Positions 1 to 9,013 of a stretch of 37,459 nt of DNA are shown piece after piece. The DNA is taken from positions 1 through 37,459 of the forward strand of contig NZ_CP173031.1 of assembly GCF_044772865.1 (NCBI RefSeq). Direction: 5' to 3'. The translations under genes and the position numbers were made by a program. This stretch comes from Algirhabdus cladophorae (GTDB lineage: Bacteria; Pseudomonadota; Alphaproteobacteria; Rhodobacterales; Rhodobacteraceae). Below the pieces are notes generated by a model that was not told the DNA's origin, did no database searches, and saw only the letters and a program-made list of their open reading frames with translations. Position 1 is the stretch's first letter. Every line of letters starts with the position of its first letter.

Positions 1-1748
1 TTGAGATGCCCAATGTCTCAGTTACCTCTGGCTTCAAGGCGGAGTATTTTGATGTCGATTACAGCCTATCGGAACTAGATGACATTGACTGGGCTAGGGC
101 ACCAACCCATCAGGAAGTGACGTCTGACATTAATTACAGCAATGGGCGTGGATCCTTTTGGGAGGGCGGATCAACGGATACCTTCGGTGCCAAGATCTCT
201 GGCAATATCGAAGTGGAAGAGGGAGGTAGCTTTAACTTTCTGCTGGGTGGCGACGACGGCGCGATCCTGTTTGTCAATGGAGAGCCAGTGATCGACAATG
301 ATGGATTGCACGGCTTTCAAACCCGAACTGGTGACATTGAGCTGGAGGCCGGCACACATCATATTGAGGTGCGGTACTTTGAGAACCATGGCCATGCTGG
401 ATTAAAGCTTGAATGGGAAGGGCCGGGAATTGATGGGCGCGAATTGGTGGCAGCCCCAGATCAAGATGCAATGCAAACCGTTAGCGGTATCCCTTTGACC
501 GTGGATGTTGAGGTGGATCAAACAGCACTGGCCAGCGAGGATAGCGTAGCTCTCACGGAACTTCCGCCAGGCACCTTGGTTACAAATGGAGAAAACGCAC
601 AAACCGTTGGTGACGATGGCACAGCAGATATTACAGGTTGGGACACAGATACCCTTTCAATTACGCCACCGCTGGATTTTGTTGGTGCTATTGATGCAGG
701 TATTTCCATCACTGTCCATGACACATCGGGTCAGCCTACTGTTGCAAACCATCCACTGACATTTGATGTAAATGAGGCGGAAATCAGTGCACCCGAGGCC
801 AATTTGGTTGGTGGTTTTAAGGCCAGTTATTTCGATGTGAACCATAGCTTGAACAAGATGGATGACATTGATTGGGACAGCGACCCGACCCATCAGGAAT
901 TTGTTCAGGATATCAATTATGCCAACAGCAAAGAATCTTTTTGGGAAGGCGGCTCCAAGGATACATTTGGTGCCAAACTAGAAGGCCAGATTACGGTTGA
1001 AGAGGGGGGGGACTACGCGTTTTTCGCCGGTGGCGACGATGGTGTAATTTTGTATATCGACGGAGAACCTGTGATCGACAATGATGGTCGGCACGGCTTT
1101 CGAACAAGATCTGGCGAGGTTGAACTAGAACCCGGCACTTATGACATCGAAGTCCGCTATTTTGAGAACAGTGGGCATGCAGGACTAAAGATAGAATGGG
1201 AAGGGCCCGATACAGACGGGCGCGAACTTGTTACTTCAGATCTCGAAACCCAAACTGAAGAAAACGGGACCTTCGAGGTTGGTATTGATGTAGGACACGC
1301 AAGCGATGCTGCTACGGTTTCCATGGAAGGCCTTCCGGCAGATACGATTCTGCATATTGGGGATCAATCCATAGTGACGGATGGCGGTGCAGTTGATCTA
1401 ACAGGGCTCGACATCGCCGCACTTGAAATTTCGCCACCGCCCGGTTTCGAAGGTATCATTAACGGTGAGATCGTGCTGACGGATGAGGCTTTTAATGGCG
1501 CGGAAATAAGCACAAATTCCCCTTATTCGCTCATTGTGGGTGATCCGGATACTGGGCTTGAACAGCAGGATCAGTACGAGGATCCGCTGGCTGTAAGCGA
1601 AACTAATACACAGGCTTGGGATGCCGAGCCAGATCAAAGCGCTGAAGATCCAACGGAGGAAGACGTGATGAAGGAAGATGTACCAGAGTTTTCAAACGAC
1701 GAGGTTGCCGCGCTAAATACTGACACTTACGAGCGTTTTGATTGGTAG
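1..1748 (+). CDS. C-terminal part of giant adhesin: two PA14 lectin-like domains and acidic tail (5' end open)
   Basis: The frame is open to the first base. The ATG at base 6 is probably internal, since only five bases precede it and the frame reads through them (GAG before the ATG). Counting from that ATG: PA14 domain 1 at about residues 8-145, a beta-rich Ig/cadherin-like linker at about 150-260, PA14 domain 2 at about 265-410, a second linker to about 520, then an acidic tail ending ERFDW at residue 580. The two PA14 copies share blocks such as SFWEGGS, GGDDG, VIDNDG and RYFEN. The DD pair in GGDDG matches the Ca2+-dependent DcisD glycan-binding element known from PA14 lectins. There is no signal peptide and no transmembrane segment. 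I infer that this is the 3' end of the gene beginning at 30997, because joining the window ends keeps the frame. If the molecule is not circular, it is simply the 3' end of a gene starting outside the window. Confidence 0.85.
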   Translation, partial: EMPNVSVTSGFKAEYFDVDYSLSELDDIDWARAPTHQEVTSDINYSNGRGSFWEGGSTDTFGAKISGNIEVEEGGSFNFLLGGDDGAILFVNGEPVIDNDGLHGFQTRTGDIELEAGTHHIEVRYFENHGHAGLKLEWEGPGIDGRELVAAPDQDAMQTVSGIPLTVDVEVDQTALASEDSVALTELPPGTLVTNGENAQTVGDDGTADITGWDTDTLSITPPLDFVGAIDAGISITVHDTSGQPTVANHPLTFDVNEAEISAPEANLVGGFKASYFDVNHSLNKMDDIDWDSDPTHQEFVQDINYANSKESFWEGGSKDTFGAKLEGQITVEEGGDYAFFAGGDDGVILYIDGEPVIDNDGRHGFRTRSGEVELEPGTYDIEVRYFENSGHAGLKIEWEGPDTDGRELVTSDLETQTEENGTFEVGIDVGHASDAATVSMEGLPADTILHIGDQSIVTDGGAVDLTGLDIAALEISPPPGFEGIINGEIVLTDEAFNGAEISTNSPYSLIVGDPDTGLEQQDQYEDPLAVSETNTQAWDAEPDQSAEDPTEEDVMKEDVPEFSNDEVAALNTDTYERFDW

Positions 1749-2105
1749 AACCAAAGCGTTGAAAAAAGGTTTGAACAGTTCTTTTGGGCCGTTTAAGCCG
1801 TAAGGCCTGCGATCAATTCATCGGAAGGGCTAGAGATCACAAAAACACCTCTATTTGCTTTCACATCGCAAACTTTAAACAGTCATGCTCGTCCTAGTAA
1901 GAGCAAGGTCTAGGCCTTTATGCTCATACTAGATGGGCCTTAAACCTATAGGTGTACGCATGATTTCAAAAACAGACAGTGCTTCAGTTCTAAATCGTGT
2001 AATCCTTATTATGTTCAATGAAGCGCTTTCTAGCATTCCTTACAAACATTGATTGAATCGAAAGATTGCACAGCTTTAGATGCCGATCTTAGAAATGCCG
2101 CCACC
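1749..2105. other. Intergenic region with no convincing gene
   Basis: This 357-nt stretch lies between the convergent ends of the adhesin gene and the catabolic operon. It is A+T richer than its flanks. I see no strong hairpin followed by a T-run for either strand. A 31-codon plus-strand frame at 1960-2052 (ATG to TGA, with AGGTG just upstream) is the only possible small gene. Its 30-residue product resembles nothing I recognise, so I do not call it. A weak inverted repeat (AGGCC/GGCCT, loop of about 18) lies near 1910-1945. Confidence 0.5.
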
Positions 2106-3866
2106 CTAGTTTCTGCCCAAAACTTGCTGCAGAACTTCAAACAAATCGCTTTTTGGATCCTTTGAAATGACAGGAGCACGCCAAGCGACATGGTGATCTG
2201 GGCGTACCAGCAGGCAACCGTCATCTGCTATTTCACAAATCCGGGCCCAGTCGCCGGAATGGTCAACATAAGTTTGCCTTGGCCCAATAATGTGCACGTT
2301 GAGTTGAATGCCTACCTGCTGGGCAAGCGTTTGCGCGGCATCGCGCCAAGCTTCCCCGCCAATGCCAGTCAGGATGGTGAAGGCGCCTTTGCCGCACAGA
2401 TCTAAGGTTGAAACTTTTTCACCGGTGTTGCCGTCAAACACCCAAGCGTGCGGTAAGCGCGCGCCGGGCCAAGTTGTTGGATGATAGTGCAATTCTTTGT
2501 CTTTGTTGAAAGCCGGTTCCGGTTGGCCTGCAGTCACGATAGCGTTTGATGCATAGCGCTGGTTCATTTCTACGCCATGCGCATCAAACTCGTAGTTCTT
2601 AAAGGCGATGGCTTTGCGCAGCGCCTCCCTTTGCGCCACCGCTGCGTCACCTGGATCGCACCGCGCGTCCATGCTGGCTTTGATTTGTTTCACATCACTG
2701 CCGCCGGTCATGCCAAGGGCCTCAAAGATTGGACCAAATTCCGCAATAGATTGATTGGCACGGGTGACAATCTGTTTCGCAATAGGCGCGCGTTCGGCGC
2801 TGTAACTGTCCAAAAGTGAGGCGCCCGCTTGACCTTTCAGAACCATCGCCAGTTTCCAAGCCAGGTTGAAACCGTCTTGGATCGAAGTGTTCGACCCCAA
2901 CCCGTTTGATGGTGGATGTCGATGCGCGGCGTCACCCATAATGAACACGCGATCCTTTTGCATATGGGTGGCGTAGGCGTCGTTGACGGTCCACACACTT
3001 GCACTGATCAGTTCAATGTTAAGGTCCGGGTCGCCAACCAATTGCCTCGCCACATTTGTGGCAAAGGCTTCGTCAACCTTTGGAGCTGGTTCATTGATAT
3101 CATAGCCCCATACAATCAGCCATTCATTCCAAGGGCGGATCATCCGCACAAGGCCCATGCCAATCCCGCCAACATCTGCACCGGGTTGCATAACCCAATA
3201 AAGCACACTGGGGCGGTGCGCGACGTATTTGGATAGATCCGCTTTGAAGTAGATGTTCATCGACCCACCGACGCCCATCTTGCCTTCTATGGGGGTAGTG
3301 ATGTGTTCGGCCACCAAAGAATTCCCGCCATCTGCACCAATCAGATATTTCGAGCGGACCTCAAATTTACGGCCTGACAGGCGATCAAGAAGTGTGGTTG
3401 TCACACCCTCTGCGTCCTGAACATGGCTGACATATTGAGTCGACATCCGGGCTTGGGCTCCGCGTTTGCAAGCGGTGGTAAAGAGGATCGGTTCCATAAA
3501 TGTCTGCGGCAGATCGTTCATATGGGATGGTGAGGACAGCTGATGTTCGGCGCGCGAGTTAGGATGCGTGCCCCAACTTTTCATGCGGCCAATTTCTTCG
3601 CCTGCGAGGCTTTCGCAAAATACGTTTTCCCCCATAAGGTCTTGTTCGGTGGCGTGTAGATAGGCCTCGGATTCAACGTCTGGACCAAGGTCGCGCAGGA
3701 CCTCCATCGTACGTTGGTTGGTTATATGGGCGCGAGGAGTATTGGCCAGCCAGCGGTATTGATTCACAATCATTGTCTCGATGCCATAACTCGCAAGGAG
3801 TGCTGCAGTAGAGGATCCAGCAGGACCAGTTCCGATAATCAAAACATCCGTTGTCATTTCAGCCAT
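2106..3866 (-). CDS. FAD-dependent aromatic monooxygenase (phenol hydroxylase-like)
   Basis: This 586-residue protein belongs to the PheA/TfdB (FAD_binding_3) group of class A flavoprotein hydroxylases, which use NAD(P)H and O2 to hydroxylate aromatic rings. The FAD dinucleotide motif GTGPAG is at residues 12-17. The middle DG motif reads GADGG, and the second FAD motif reads MGDAAHRHPPSNGLGSN near residue 310. The C-terminal quarter fits the thioredoxin-like domain of phenol hydroxylases. The start is supported by a GGAGGGGG ribosome site. A second in-frame ATG lies three codons later. It is the last gene of the 12-gene operon, 21 nt after the sulfatase, suggesting that a phenolic or heteroaromatic alcohol released upstream is its substrate. 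The substrate cannot be read from sequence. Confidence 0.9.
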   Translation of the reverse strand: MAEMTTDVLIIGTGPAGSSTAALLASYGIETMIVNQYRWLANTPRAHITNQRTMEVLRDLGPDVESEAYLHATEQDLMGENVFCESLAGEEIGRMKSWGTHPNSRAEHQLSSPSHMNDLPQTFMEPILFTTACKRGAQARMSTQYVSHVQDAEGVTTTLLDRLSGRKFEVRSKYLIGADGGNSLVAEHITTPIEGKMGVGGSMNIYFKADLSKYVAHRPSVLYWVMQPGADVGGIGMGLVRMIRPWNEWLIVWGYDINEPAPKVDEAFATNVARQLVGDPDLNIELISASVWTVNDAYATHMQKDRVFIMGDAAHRHPPSNGLGSNTSIQDGFNLAWKLAMVLKGQAGASLLDSYSAERAPIAKQIVTRANQSIAEFGPIFEALGMTGGSDVKQIKASMDARCDPGDAAVAQREALRKAIAFKNYEFDAHGVEMNQRYASNAIVTAGQPEPAFNKDKELHYHPTTWPGARLPHAWVFDGNTGEKVSTLDLCGKGAFTILTGIGGEAWRDAAQTLAQQVGIQLNVHIIGPRQTYVDHSGDWARICEIADDGCLLVRPDHHVAWRAPVISKDPKSDLFEVLQQVLGRN

Positions 3867-3887
3867 AGTCGCCCCCTCCCCGAGAGT

Positions 3888-5498
3888 TTAGTCTTTGATG
3901 TGGGTTGGCATTTGCAAACCCTGTTCGTCCATTTCTTGACGGTTCCAAAAGGCGATAACGATGCCGTCAGGTTCGCGGTCGTCGGTCATTTCTTCGACGA
4001 TCTCAGCAGAGCGCGTAATGCGCGAATGATGCTGGCGGCTCCAATCAAAGTGGACTTCCTTAAGGCGCTCCACGTGAGATTGTTGTTCAGGATCGTCGCC
4101 CAGATCATGTAACTCGTTTGGGTCCGTTTCCAGATCAAATAGCATCGGGCGCATGGTTTCAACATGCACATATTTCCAACGCCCATCAAAGACCATGACC
4201 ATGCGAGCATCGCGTTGATCCACTCCAATCTCGCGTCGCGCGTCGCGCGTGGCGTAGTCATACTCGGATATGCAATGCTGTCGCCAAGGGGTGTCTTTGC
4301 CGTGGAGCAGTGGTTCCACCGAACGGCCTTCCAACAGATGCGGTTTTTGTGTGCCGCCAAAGAAATCGATGAAGGTTGGAACCAAGTCAATACTTTCCAT
4401 CAGCTTGTCGGTACTTGTGCCACGCGTGGCGTCTGCTTCGCGTCGGGGATCATAGATGATCATTGGGACACGGGCAGAGCAGTCATAGAACAGGTCTTTT
4501 TCACCCAAGAAATGATCGCCCATGTTATCGCCGTGGTCCGAGCAAAAGACGATCATCGTATCGTCCATCCGACCCGTCTTTTCGAGGTAATCGAACAGCC
4601 GTCCCATTTGGTCGTCGAGTTCCTTGATCAATCCCATGTAGACGGGGGCCACAGTGTCACGCACAGTGTCGCGGGCAAAACTTTTGCAGATACGCGTATT
4701 GGCCCATGTTTCCATAATCGGGTGTTGATGTTCACCTTCACGGCGGTTCACGGGTGGAAGATCCTGGGCCGTGTACATATCGTTATAAGGCGCTGGCGCA
4801 AGGTAAGGCCAATGGGGCTTTATGTAGCTCAGGTGGCAAAGCCAAGGTTGATCGCCTTGGCTTTCGATGTATTCGATACCACGGGTTGTCAGCCATGCGG
4901 TTTCGGAATGTTCCTTGGGAACACGCGCGGCCAGCGGCGCCGTTTCCAACAGCCAGCCTGTCTTAGGCTTGCCGTCTGGGCCTATGGCAGTATTGGCCCA
5001 TTCTTCCCACGGGTTTTCACCGTCCATGCCATGTTCGCGAAGGTAGTTGTCGTAATCTTCACCGTTTCGGTTTGCGTCGAAGGTTGAATTCGTGCCGTCG
5101 TCGCGCACAAAAGCTTCGAACCCGCACTCGCTTACCAAGGCTCCGATGGGGCCTGCAGGGTCGATACCCAGGCGCTTCATGCCCTCTTTGTCGGGGCGCA
5201 TGTGGGTCTTGCCGACCAAGGAACATTTTACGTCAATCTCACGTAGATGGTCGCCCAAAGTAGGCTCGCCAACGCGCAATGGAAAGCCGTTCCATGTGGC
5301 GCCGTGGCTGCGGACATAACGTCCGGTGTAAGAGCTCATCCGGCTAGGTCCACAGATCGGGGATTGCACGTAGGCGCGGTCGAAACGCACCGCTTTCGAG
5401 GCCAGCCGGTCGATATTTGGCGTCGCGATGTGACTGGCGCCGTAGCACGACAAATAGTCCCAACGCAGTTGGTCGGCCATGATCCAGAGCACATTCAT
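3888..5498 (-). CDS. Type I sulfatase (arylsulfatase/alkaline phosphatase superfamily)
   Basis: This 536-residue protein is a sulfatase-family hydrolase. The formylglycine motif CGPSR begins at Cys49, which the FGE enzyme would convert to the catalytic aldehyde hydrate. The metal-ligand segment MADQ is at residues 7-10, and the second metal segment CSDHGDNMGDH lies in the middle of the protein. No N-terminal signal peptide is visible (it begins MNVLWIMADQ), so it probably acts in the cytoplasm after import. This fits its place in an operon with an ABC importer. It starts 1 nt after the BKACE gene ends. Choline-sulfatase-like, aryl sulfatase and phosphonate monoester hydrolase activities all occur in this superfamily. 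The canonical CxPSR favours a sulfate ester, but the substrate is unknown. Confidence 0.9.
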   Translation of the reverse strand: MNVLWIMADQLRWDYLSCYGASHIATPNIDRLASKAVRFDRAYVQSPICGPSRMSSYTGRYVRSHGATWNGFPLRVGEPTLGDHLREIDVKCSLVGKTHMRPDKEGMKRLGIDPAGPIGALVSECGFEAFVRDDGTNSTFDANRNGEDYDNYLREHGMDGENPWEEWANTAIGPDGKPKTGWLLETAPLAARVPKEHSETAWLTTRGIEYIESQGDQPWLCHLSYIKPHWPYLAPAPYNDMYTAQDLPPVNRREGEHQHPIMETWANTRICKSFARDTVRDTVAPVYMGLIKELDDQMGRLFDYLEKTGRMDDTMIVFCSDHGDNMGDHFLGEKDLFYDCSARVPMIIYDPRREADATRGTSTDKLMESIDLVPTFIDFFGGTQKPHLLEGRSVEPLLHGKDTPWRQHCISEYDYATRDARREIGVDQRDARMVMVFDGRWKYVHVETMRPMLFDLETDPNELHDLGDDPEQQSHVERLKEVHFDWSRQHHSRITRSAEIVEEMTDDREPDGIVIAFWNRQEMDEQGLQMPTHIKD

Positions 5499-5499
5499 T

Positions 5500-6432
5500 T
5501 TAGAAGTTCACCTTATCGCCGCCCTTGAGATCAAGGATCTCTCTTGCCTCATCAGGTGTTGCGACCTCTGAACCGAGATCTTCGACAATGCGCCGGATTT
5601 TTGCGACCTGCTGTGCGTTTGAAGTGGCCAACTCTCCGCGTTTGATAAACAGGCTATCCTCAAGGCCGACACGAACATTGCCACCCATTTGACTGGCCGT
5701 TGTGGCAAGCGGCATTTGGGCAGCGCCGGCGGCTAAAACAGACCAGCGATAGTCTTCGCCAAAAAGCTTGTCAGCGGTGCGTTTCATAAAGACGAGGTTG
5801 TCGATATCCGCTCCGATCCCGCCAAGGATACCCATTACAAATTGAATGAAAATGGGGGCCTTAAACAGCCCAATGTCCATGCAAAATTTAAGGTTATAAA
5901 GATGTCCGACATCGTAGCATTCATGTTCGAATTTGATGTTGTGTGGCGTCAGCCGCTCGGCTGCTTCGCGGATATCAGCGAATGTGTTGCGAAAGATATT
6001 CGCCTCTGACCCTTCAATATACTCTCTTTCCCAATCGTATTTGAAACTATCATAGCGCTTGACTAGTGGATGAAATGCAAAGTTCAGGGATCCCATGTTC
6101 AGTGAGCACATTTCTGGCGAAAATTGTTCTGCAGCGCGTAGGCGGTCCTTGATCAGCATGGTGGGCGCACCCCCTGTCGTGATGTTGATCACGGCATCGG
6201 TCGATTGCTTTATCCGGCCCAAAAACGGTTCATAATGTTCAGGTTCCACACTTGGACGACCATCGTCGGGATGACGCGTATGCAGATGTAGGATCGATGC
6301 CCCCGCTTCTGCTGCGTCAATTGCTTGGGTGGCAATATCATCGAATGTGACGGGTAGTGCCTCAGACATGGTCGGTGTGTGGATCGCACCAGTTACAGCG
6401 CAGGTGATAATCGTCTTTTGTGTCTTGGCCAT
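5500..6432 (-). CDS. BKACE family beta-keto acid cleavage enzyme (DUF849)
   Basis: This 310-residue TIM-barrel protein belongs to the beta-keto acid cleavage enzyme family, whose founder is 3-keto-5-aminohexanoate cleavage enzyme (Kce). The family condenses a beta-keto acid with acetyl-CoA and yields acetoacetate plus a new CoA thioester. The zinc-binding HLHTR motif is at residues 49-53, and the N-terminal strand TIITCAVTGAIHTP is typical. The length matches the family. The ATG directly abuts the LivM stop codon (TAAATG). The nearby dehydrogenases could make the beta-keto acid, as in carnitine catabolism, where L-carnitine dehydrogenase feeds a BKACE member. Substrate specificity in this family varies widely, so I do not assign one. 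Confidence 0.88.
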   Translation of the reverse strand: MAKTQKTIITCAVTGAIHTPTMSEALPVTFDDIATQAIDAAEAGASILHLHTRHPDDGRPSVEPEHYEPFLGRIKQSTDAVINITTGGAPTMLIKDRLRAAEQFSPEMCSLNMGSLNFAFHPLVKRYDSFKYDWEREYIEGSEANIFRNTFADIREAAERLTPHNIKFEHECYDVGHLYNLKFCMDIGLFKAPIFIQFVMGILGGIGADIDNLVFMKRTADKLFGEDYRWSVLAAGAAQMPLATTASQMGGNVRVGLEDSLFIKRGELATSNAQQVAKIRRIVEDLGSEVATPDEAREILDLKGGDKVNF

Positions 6433-7443
6433 TTAGTCGCCTTTCGTGCGCACGCGGTAGCTTAAGGGGAATAGTTCAAGGTCATAGCGATCTCGGATCA
6501 GGCCCCAAACGCCTTTAGGCGCTTTTAACATCACAATGATGGCCACAAAGCCGAGAACAAGAAGATAGATCGTACCAAAATCCGCGAGCAGCTCACGCAG
6601 AAGGAAAAAGAGCAGCGTGCCGATGATAGGCCCTTCCAATGTGCCAATGCCGCCAATGACGACAATGAAAATGACAAAGGCTGTCCAGTCGTTGACAGAA
6701 AACGCAGCGTCGGGCGAAATCCGGATCTTTTGCAGGAAAATAAGCCCGCCGATTATGGCCGTAAAAGCAGAAGTGACCACGTAAACTTCTAGCTTTGTAC
6801 GCCAGATATCGATGCCAAGGCTGCTGGCGGCCGTTTCGCTGTCCCGGATCGCAGTCAAGGCAAGTCCGCGACGTGACCGCAAGAACATATAGACGGCAGC
6901 CAGGATCGCCACGGCTGCACCAAGAGCAAGCCAGTAACTCAGAGCCTCGCGCGCGGCTTTCTTCGCACCAAGCTCTTTGATGATCGCGACAGGTAGGGAC
7001 GAGCCAGAGCCGCCTCCAAGTGCTTGGATTTGTGCAAAGCTGAGGCGGAAGACCTCAGCGATGACCCAAGTGCCGATCGCGAAATACGCGCCCTTTAGGC
7101 GAAAAACGAGGGTTGCGACGGGGATCGAGATGACGGCTGCGAGGATGCCACCCACAAGGATCGCTACTATAGGATTTAGACCTGCGAATACAGTCAGGGC
7201 AAACAGCATATAACCACCGAAACCCACGTAGGCCTGTTGGCCAACAGAGACGAGGCCGGCATAGCCCGCCATAAGATTCCAGAGTGTTGCAAGGGAAAGG
7301 TAAAGGTAGATTTCGCCCATCAGCCGCATGTCCGCGCGGCCCGCCCACCAAGGGGCTGCAGCAAGCACAACAATGGCTATAAACGCGAATACCACAGAAA
7401 TACGCGAGGCAGTGGTGGATCTGGTGACCTGTGGCGCGCTCAA
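6433..7443 (-). CDS. livM: Branched-chain amino acid-type ABC transporter permease (LivM family)
   Basis: This 336-residue inner-membrane permease has about eight to ten hydrophobic segments. It contains the LivM-typical stretch LMAGYAGLVSVGQQAYVGFGGY near residue 60. It pairs with the LivH-like permease whose gene overlaps its start by 4 nt, and with the LivG and LivF ATPases upstream. HAAT-family transporters of this kind import branched-chain amino acids but also aromatic acids, amides, urea and other small organic anions. In a catabolic operon the cargo is more likely the operon's own substrate. The liv name describes the family, not the cargo. Confidence 0.9.
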   Translation of the reverse strand: MSAPQVTRSTTASRISVVFAFIAIVVLAAAPWWAGRADMRLMGEIYLYLSLATLWNLMAGYAGLVSVGQQAYVGFGGYMLFALTVFAGLNPIVAILVGGILAAVISIPVATLVFRLKGAYFAIGTWVIAEVFRLSFAQIQALGGGSGSSLPVAIIKELGAKKAAREALSYWLALGAAVAILAAVYMFLRSRRGLALTAIRDSETAASSLGIDIWRTKLEVYVVTSAFTAIIGGLIFLQKIRISPDAAFSVNDWTAFVIFIVVIGGIGTLEGPIIGTLLFFLLRELLADFGTIYLLVLGFVAIIVMLKAPKGVWGLIRDRYDLELFPLSYRVRTKGD

Positions 7444-8303
7444 TGATTGACCCTCGGGAAAAGGCCATTTGGGCGAATGGCAAGAACAAGAAGGAACGCT
7501 ATGTGACCCGCAAGCAGTTGAAAGCCAGGGTCAATTTTTGCTCCGATGGTTTGGGCAACACCAAGGATGACGCCTCCGATAAGGGTGCCCCACAGATTGC
7601 CGAGCCCACCAATGATGACTGCTTCAAAACCGAAAATCAGGCGTCCTCCGCCAATTGCTGGATCAAAACTTGTGCGCATGCCCAGTAGGATCCCTGCAAT
7701 CGCAACAACAGCTAGGGCCAGGGCCATTGCGACGCCAAAGACATGGGCTTTGTGCAGGCCCATAAGCTGTGCGATGTCTTGATTGTCGCTTACCGCACGA
7801 AAGCCGCGGCCAAGAGCGGTGCGGTAAAAGATAAATTGCAGCCCCGCGATAACAGCCAGCGCAATTACAAAGGTCAAGATTGGCAAGACACCCATGGTGA
7901 TGCCGCCGACATTGATGCTAGCTGTTTCGATGGCCCCACCAGCCAGTTTTTGAGGGTCGGCTGTATAGGTTTCCAGCAGTGCGTTTTGGATAATCACGGA
8001 CAGGCCAAAAGTCACCAGCAGCGGTGGCAAGATGTCGGGTCCAAGGGTTTGATTGAGCACGCCACGTTGCAGCAGGTAACCAAGGCCAGCCATAACGGGT
8101 ATCACCACAAGCAAGGCCAGAAACGGGTGAACGCCAAGCATTACGCTGGTTGAAAGACCGAGATATGCCGCAAGAATAATCAGGTCGCCATGGGCGATAT
8201 TGACCAGCCGCATCACACCAAAAATCAAAGAAAGGCCCGCAGCAAAAAGGGCATAGAGTCCCCCCAACAGGACCCCTTGAGTAATGGCGTTGATCCAATC
8301 CAT
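7440..8303 (-). CDS. livH: Branched-chain amino acid-type ABC transporter permease (LivH family)
   Basis: This 287-residue permease begins MDWINAITQG and is rich in membrane helices, with the family stretch GLSLIFGVMRLVNIAHGD near residue 25. The frame stays open another 125 codons upstream, but that part overlaps the LivF gene and reads as low-quality arginine-rich sequence. The ATG at 8303 overlaps the LivF stop codon by one base (TGATG), the usual layout for coupled translation, so I chose it. It overlaps livM by 4 nt at its end. With LivM it forms the translocation pore of the importer. Confidence 0.92.
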   Translation of the reverse strand: MDWINAITQGVLLGGLYALFAAGLSLIFGVMRLVNIAHGDLIILAAYLGLSTSVMLGVHPFLALLVVIPVMAGLGYLLQRGVLNQTLGPDILPPLLVTFGLSVIIQNALLETYTADPQKLAGGAIETASINVGGITMGVLPILTFVIALAVIAGLQFIFYRTALGRGFRAVSDNQDIAQLMGLHKAHVFGVAMALALAVVAIAGILLGMRTSFDPAIGGGRLIFGFEAVIIGGLGNLWGTLIGGVILGVAQTIGAKIDPGFQLLAGHIAFLLVLAIRPNGLFPRVNH

Positions 8304-9013
8304 CAGGCGTCTACTCCGAAATATGCTGCTGTGATTTGTGCGTGCGAGATGTCGTTGGTGCGTCCTTCGAGGGCAATGCGTCCTTCCATAAGGCAAAACA
8401 CCCGTGACGACACTGATAATGCTTTGCTGATGTCTTGTTCCACAATCATCGCGGTCATACCGTCGTCGACGATGCCGGGCAGCGCTTCGTATATTTGGCG
8501 GATCACCACTGGGGCCAACCCAAGCGAGATTTCGTCGAACAAAATCAAATCTGGGTTTGCCATAAGGGCGCGCCCGATCGCGACCATTTGCTGTTGCCCA
8601 CCAGAAAGCGAGGTCGAGGCTTGGTCTTTGCGTTCTTTCAGGATCGGAAAAAGTTCGTAGACTTTCGCCAAAGTCCATGCCCCGCGACGCGAGACTTTGC
8701 CGCCAATGACGAGGTTTTCTTCTACAGAAAGCGATGGGAAAAGCTGACGTCCCTCGGGCACAAGCGCTATGCCCAAAGCTGCGATTTCGTCGGCGCGCAG
8801 TGCACCTATTGGTTGGTTTTGGTAGTGGATTGCATCAGCTCTATTGGTCAGCAGCCCTGAGATCGAGCGCATGAGCGTAGTCTTGCCTGCGCCGTTTGCG
8901 CCAATGACAGCGACGACTTCGCCTTTCACTACACTTAGGTCTAGTCCGTAGAGCGCTTGAAAATCGCCATAGTGCGCGTCGAGGTTTGTGAGGCGAAGCA
9001 GCGTGTCAGACAT
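8303..9013 (-). CDS. livF: ABC transporter ATP-binding protein (LivF family)
   Basis: This 236-residue ATPase powers the Liv-type importer. All motifs are intact: Walker A GANGAGKTT at about residues 38-46, signature LSGGQQQ, Walker B LILFDE followed by ISLGLAP, and a downstream VEQD in the H-loop position that is typical of LivF. It overlaps the livG gene by 8 nt and livH by 1 nt. The intact motifs contrast with the secretion ABC proteins at 27031-30815 in the same window. Confidence 0.93.
   Translation of the reverse strand: MSDTLLRLTNLDAHYGDFQALYGLDLSVVKGEVVAVIGANGAGKTTLMRSISGLLTNRADAIHYQNQPIGALRADEIAALGIALVPEGRQLFPSLSVEENLVIGGKVSRRGAWTLAKVYELFPILKERKDQASTSLSGGQQQMVAIGRALMANPDLILFDEISLGLAPVVIRQIYEALPGIVDDGMTAMIVEQDISKALSVSSRVFCLMEGRIALEGRTNDISHAQITAAYFGVDA

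Noticed and set aside
4164..5087. 307-codon plus-strand frame
   Set aside because: It lies fully opposite the sulfatase gene, whose catalytic motifs are intact. The plus-strand translation resembles no family and has no ribosome site of note.
8304..8678. N-terminal extension of the LivH frame to 412 codons
   Set aside because: It overlaps the intact LivF ATPase gene and is Arg/His-rich out-of-frame translation. The ATG at 8303 gives the normal LivH N-terminus.
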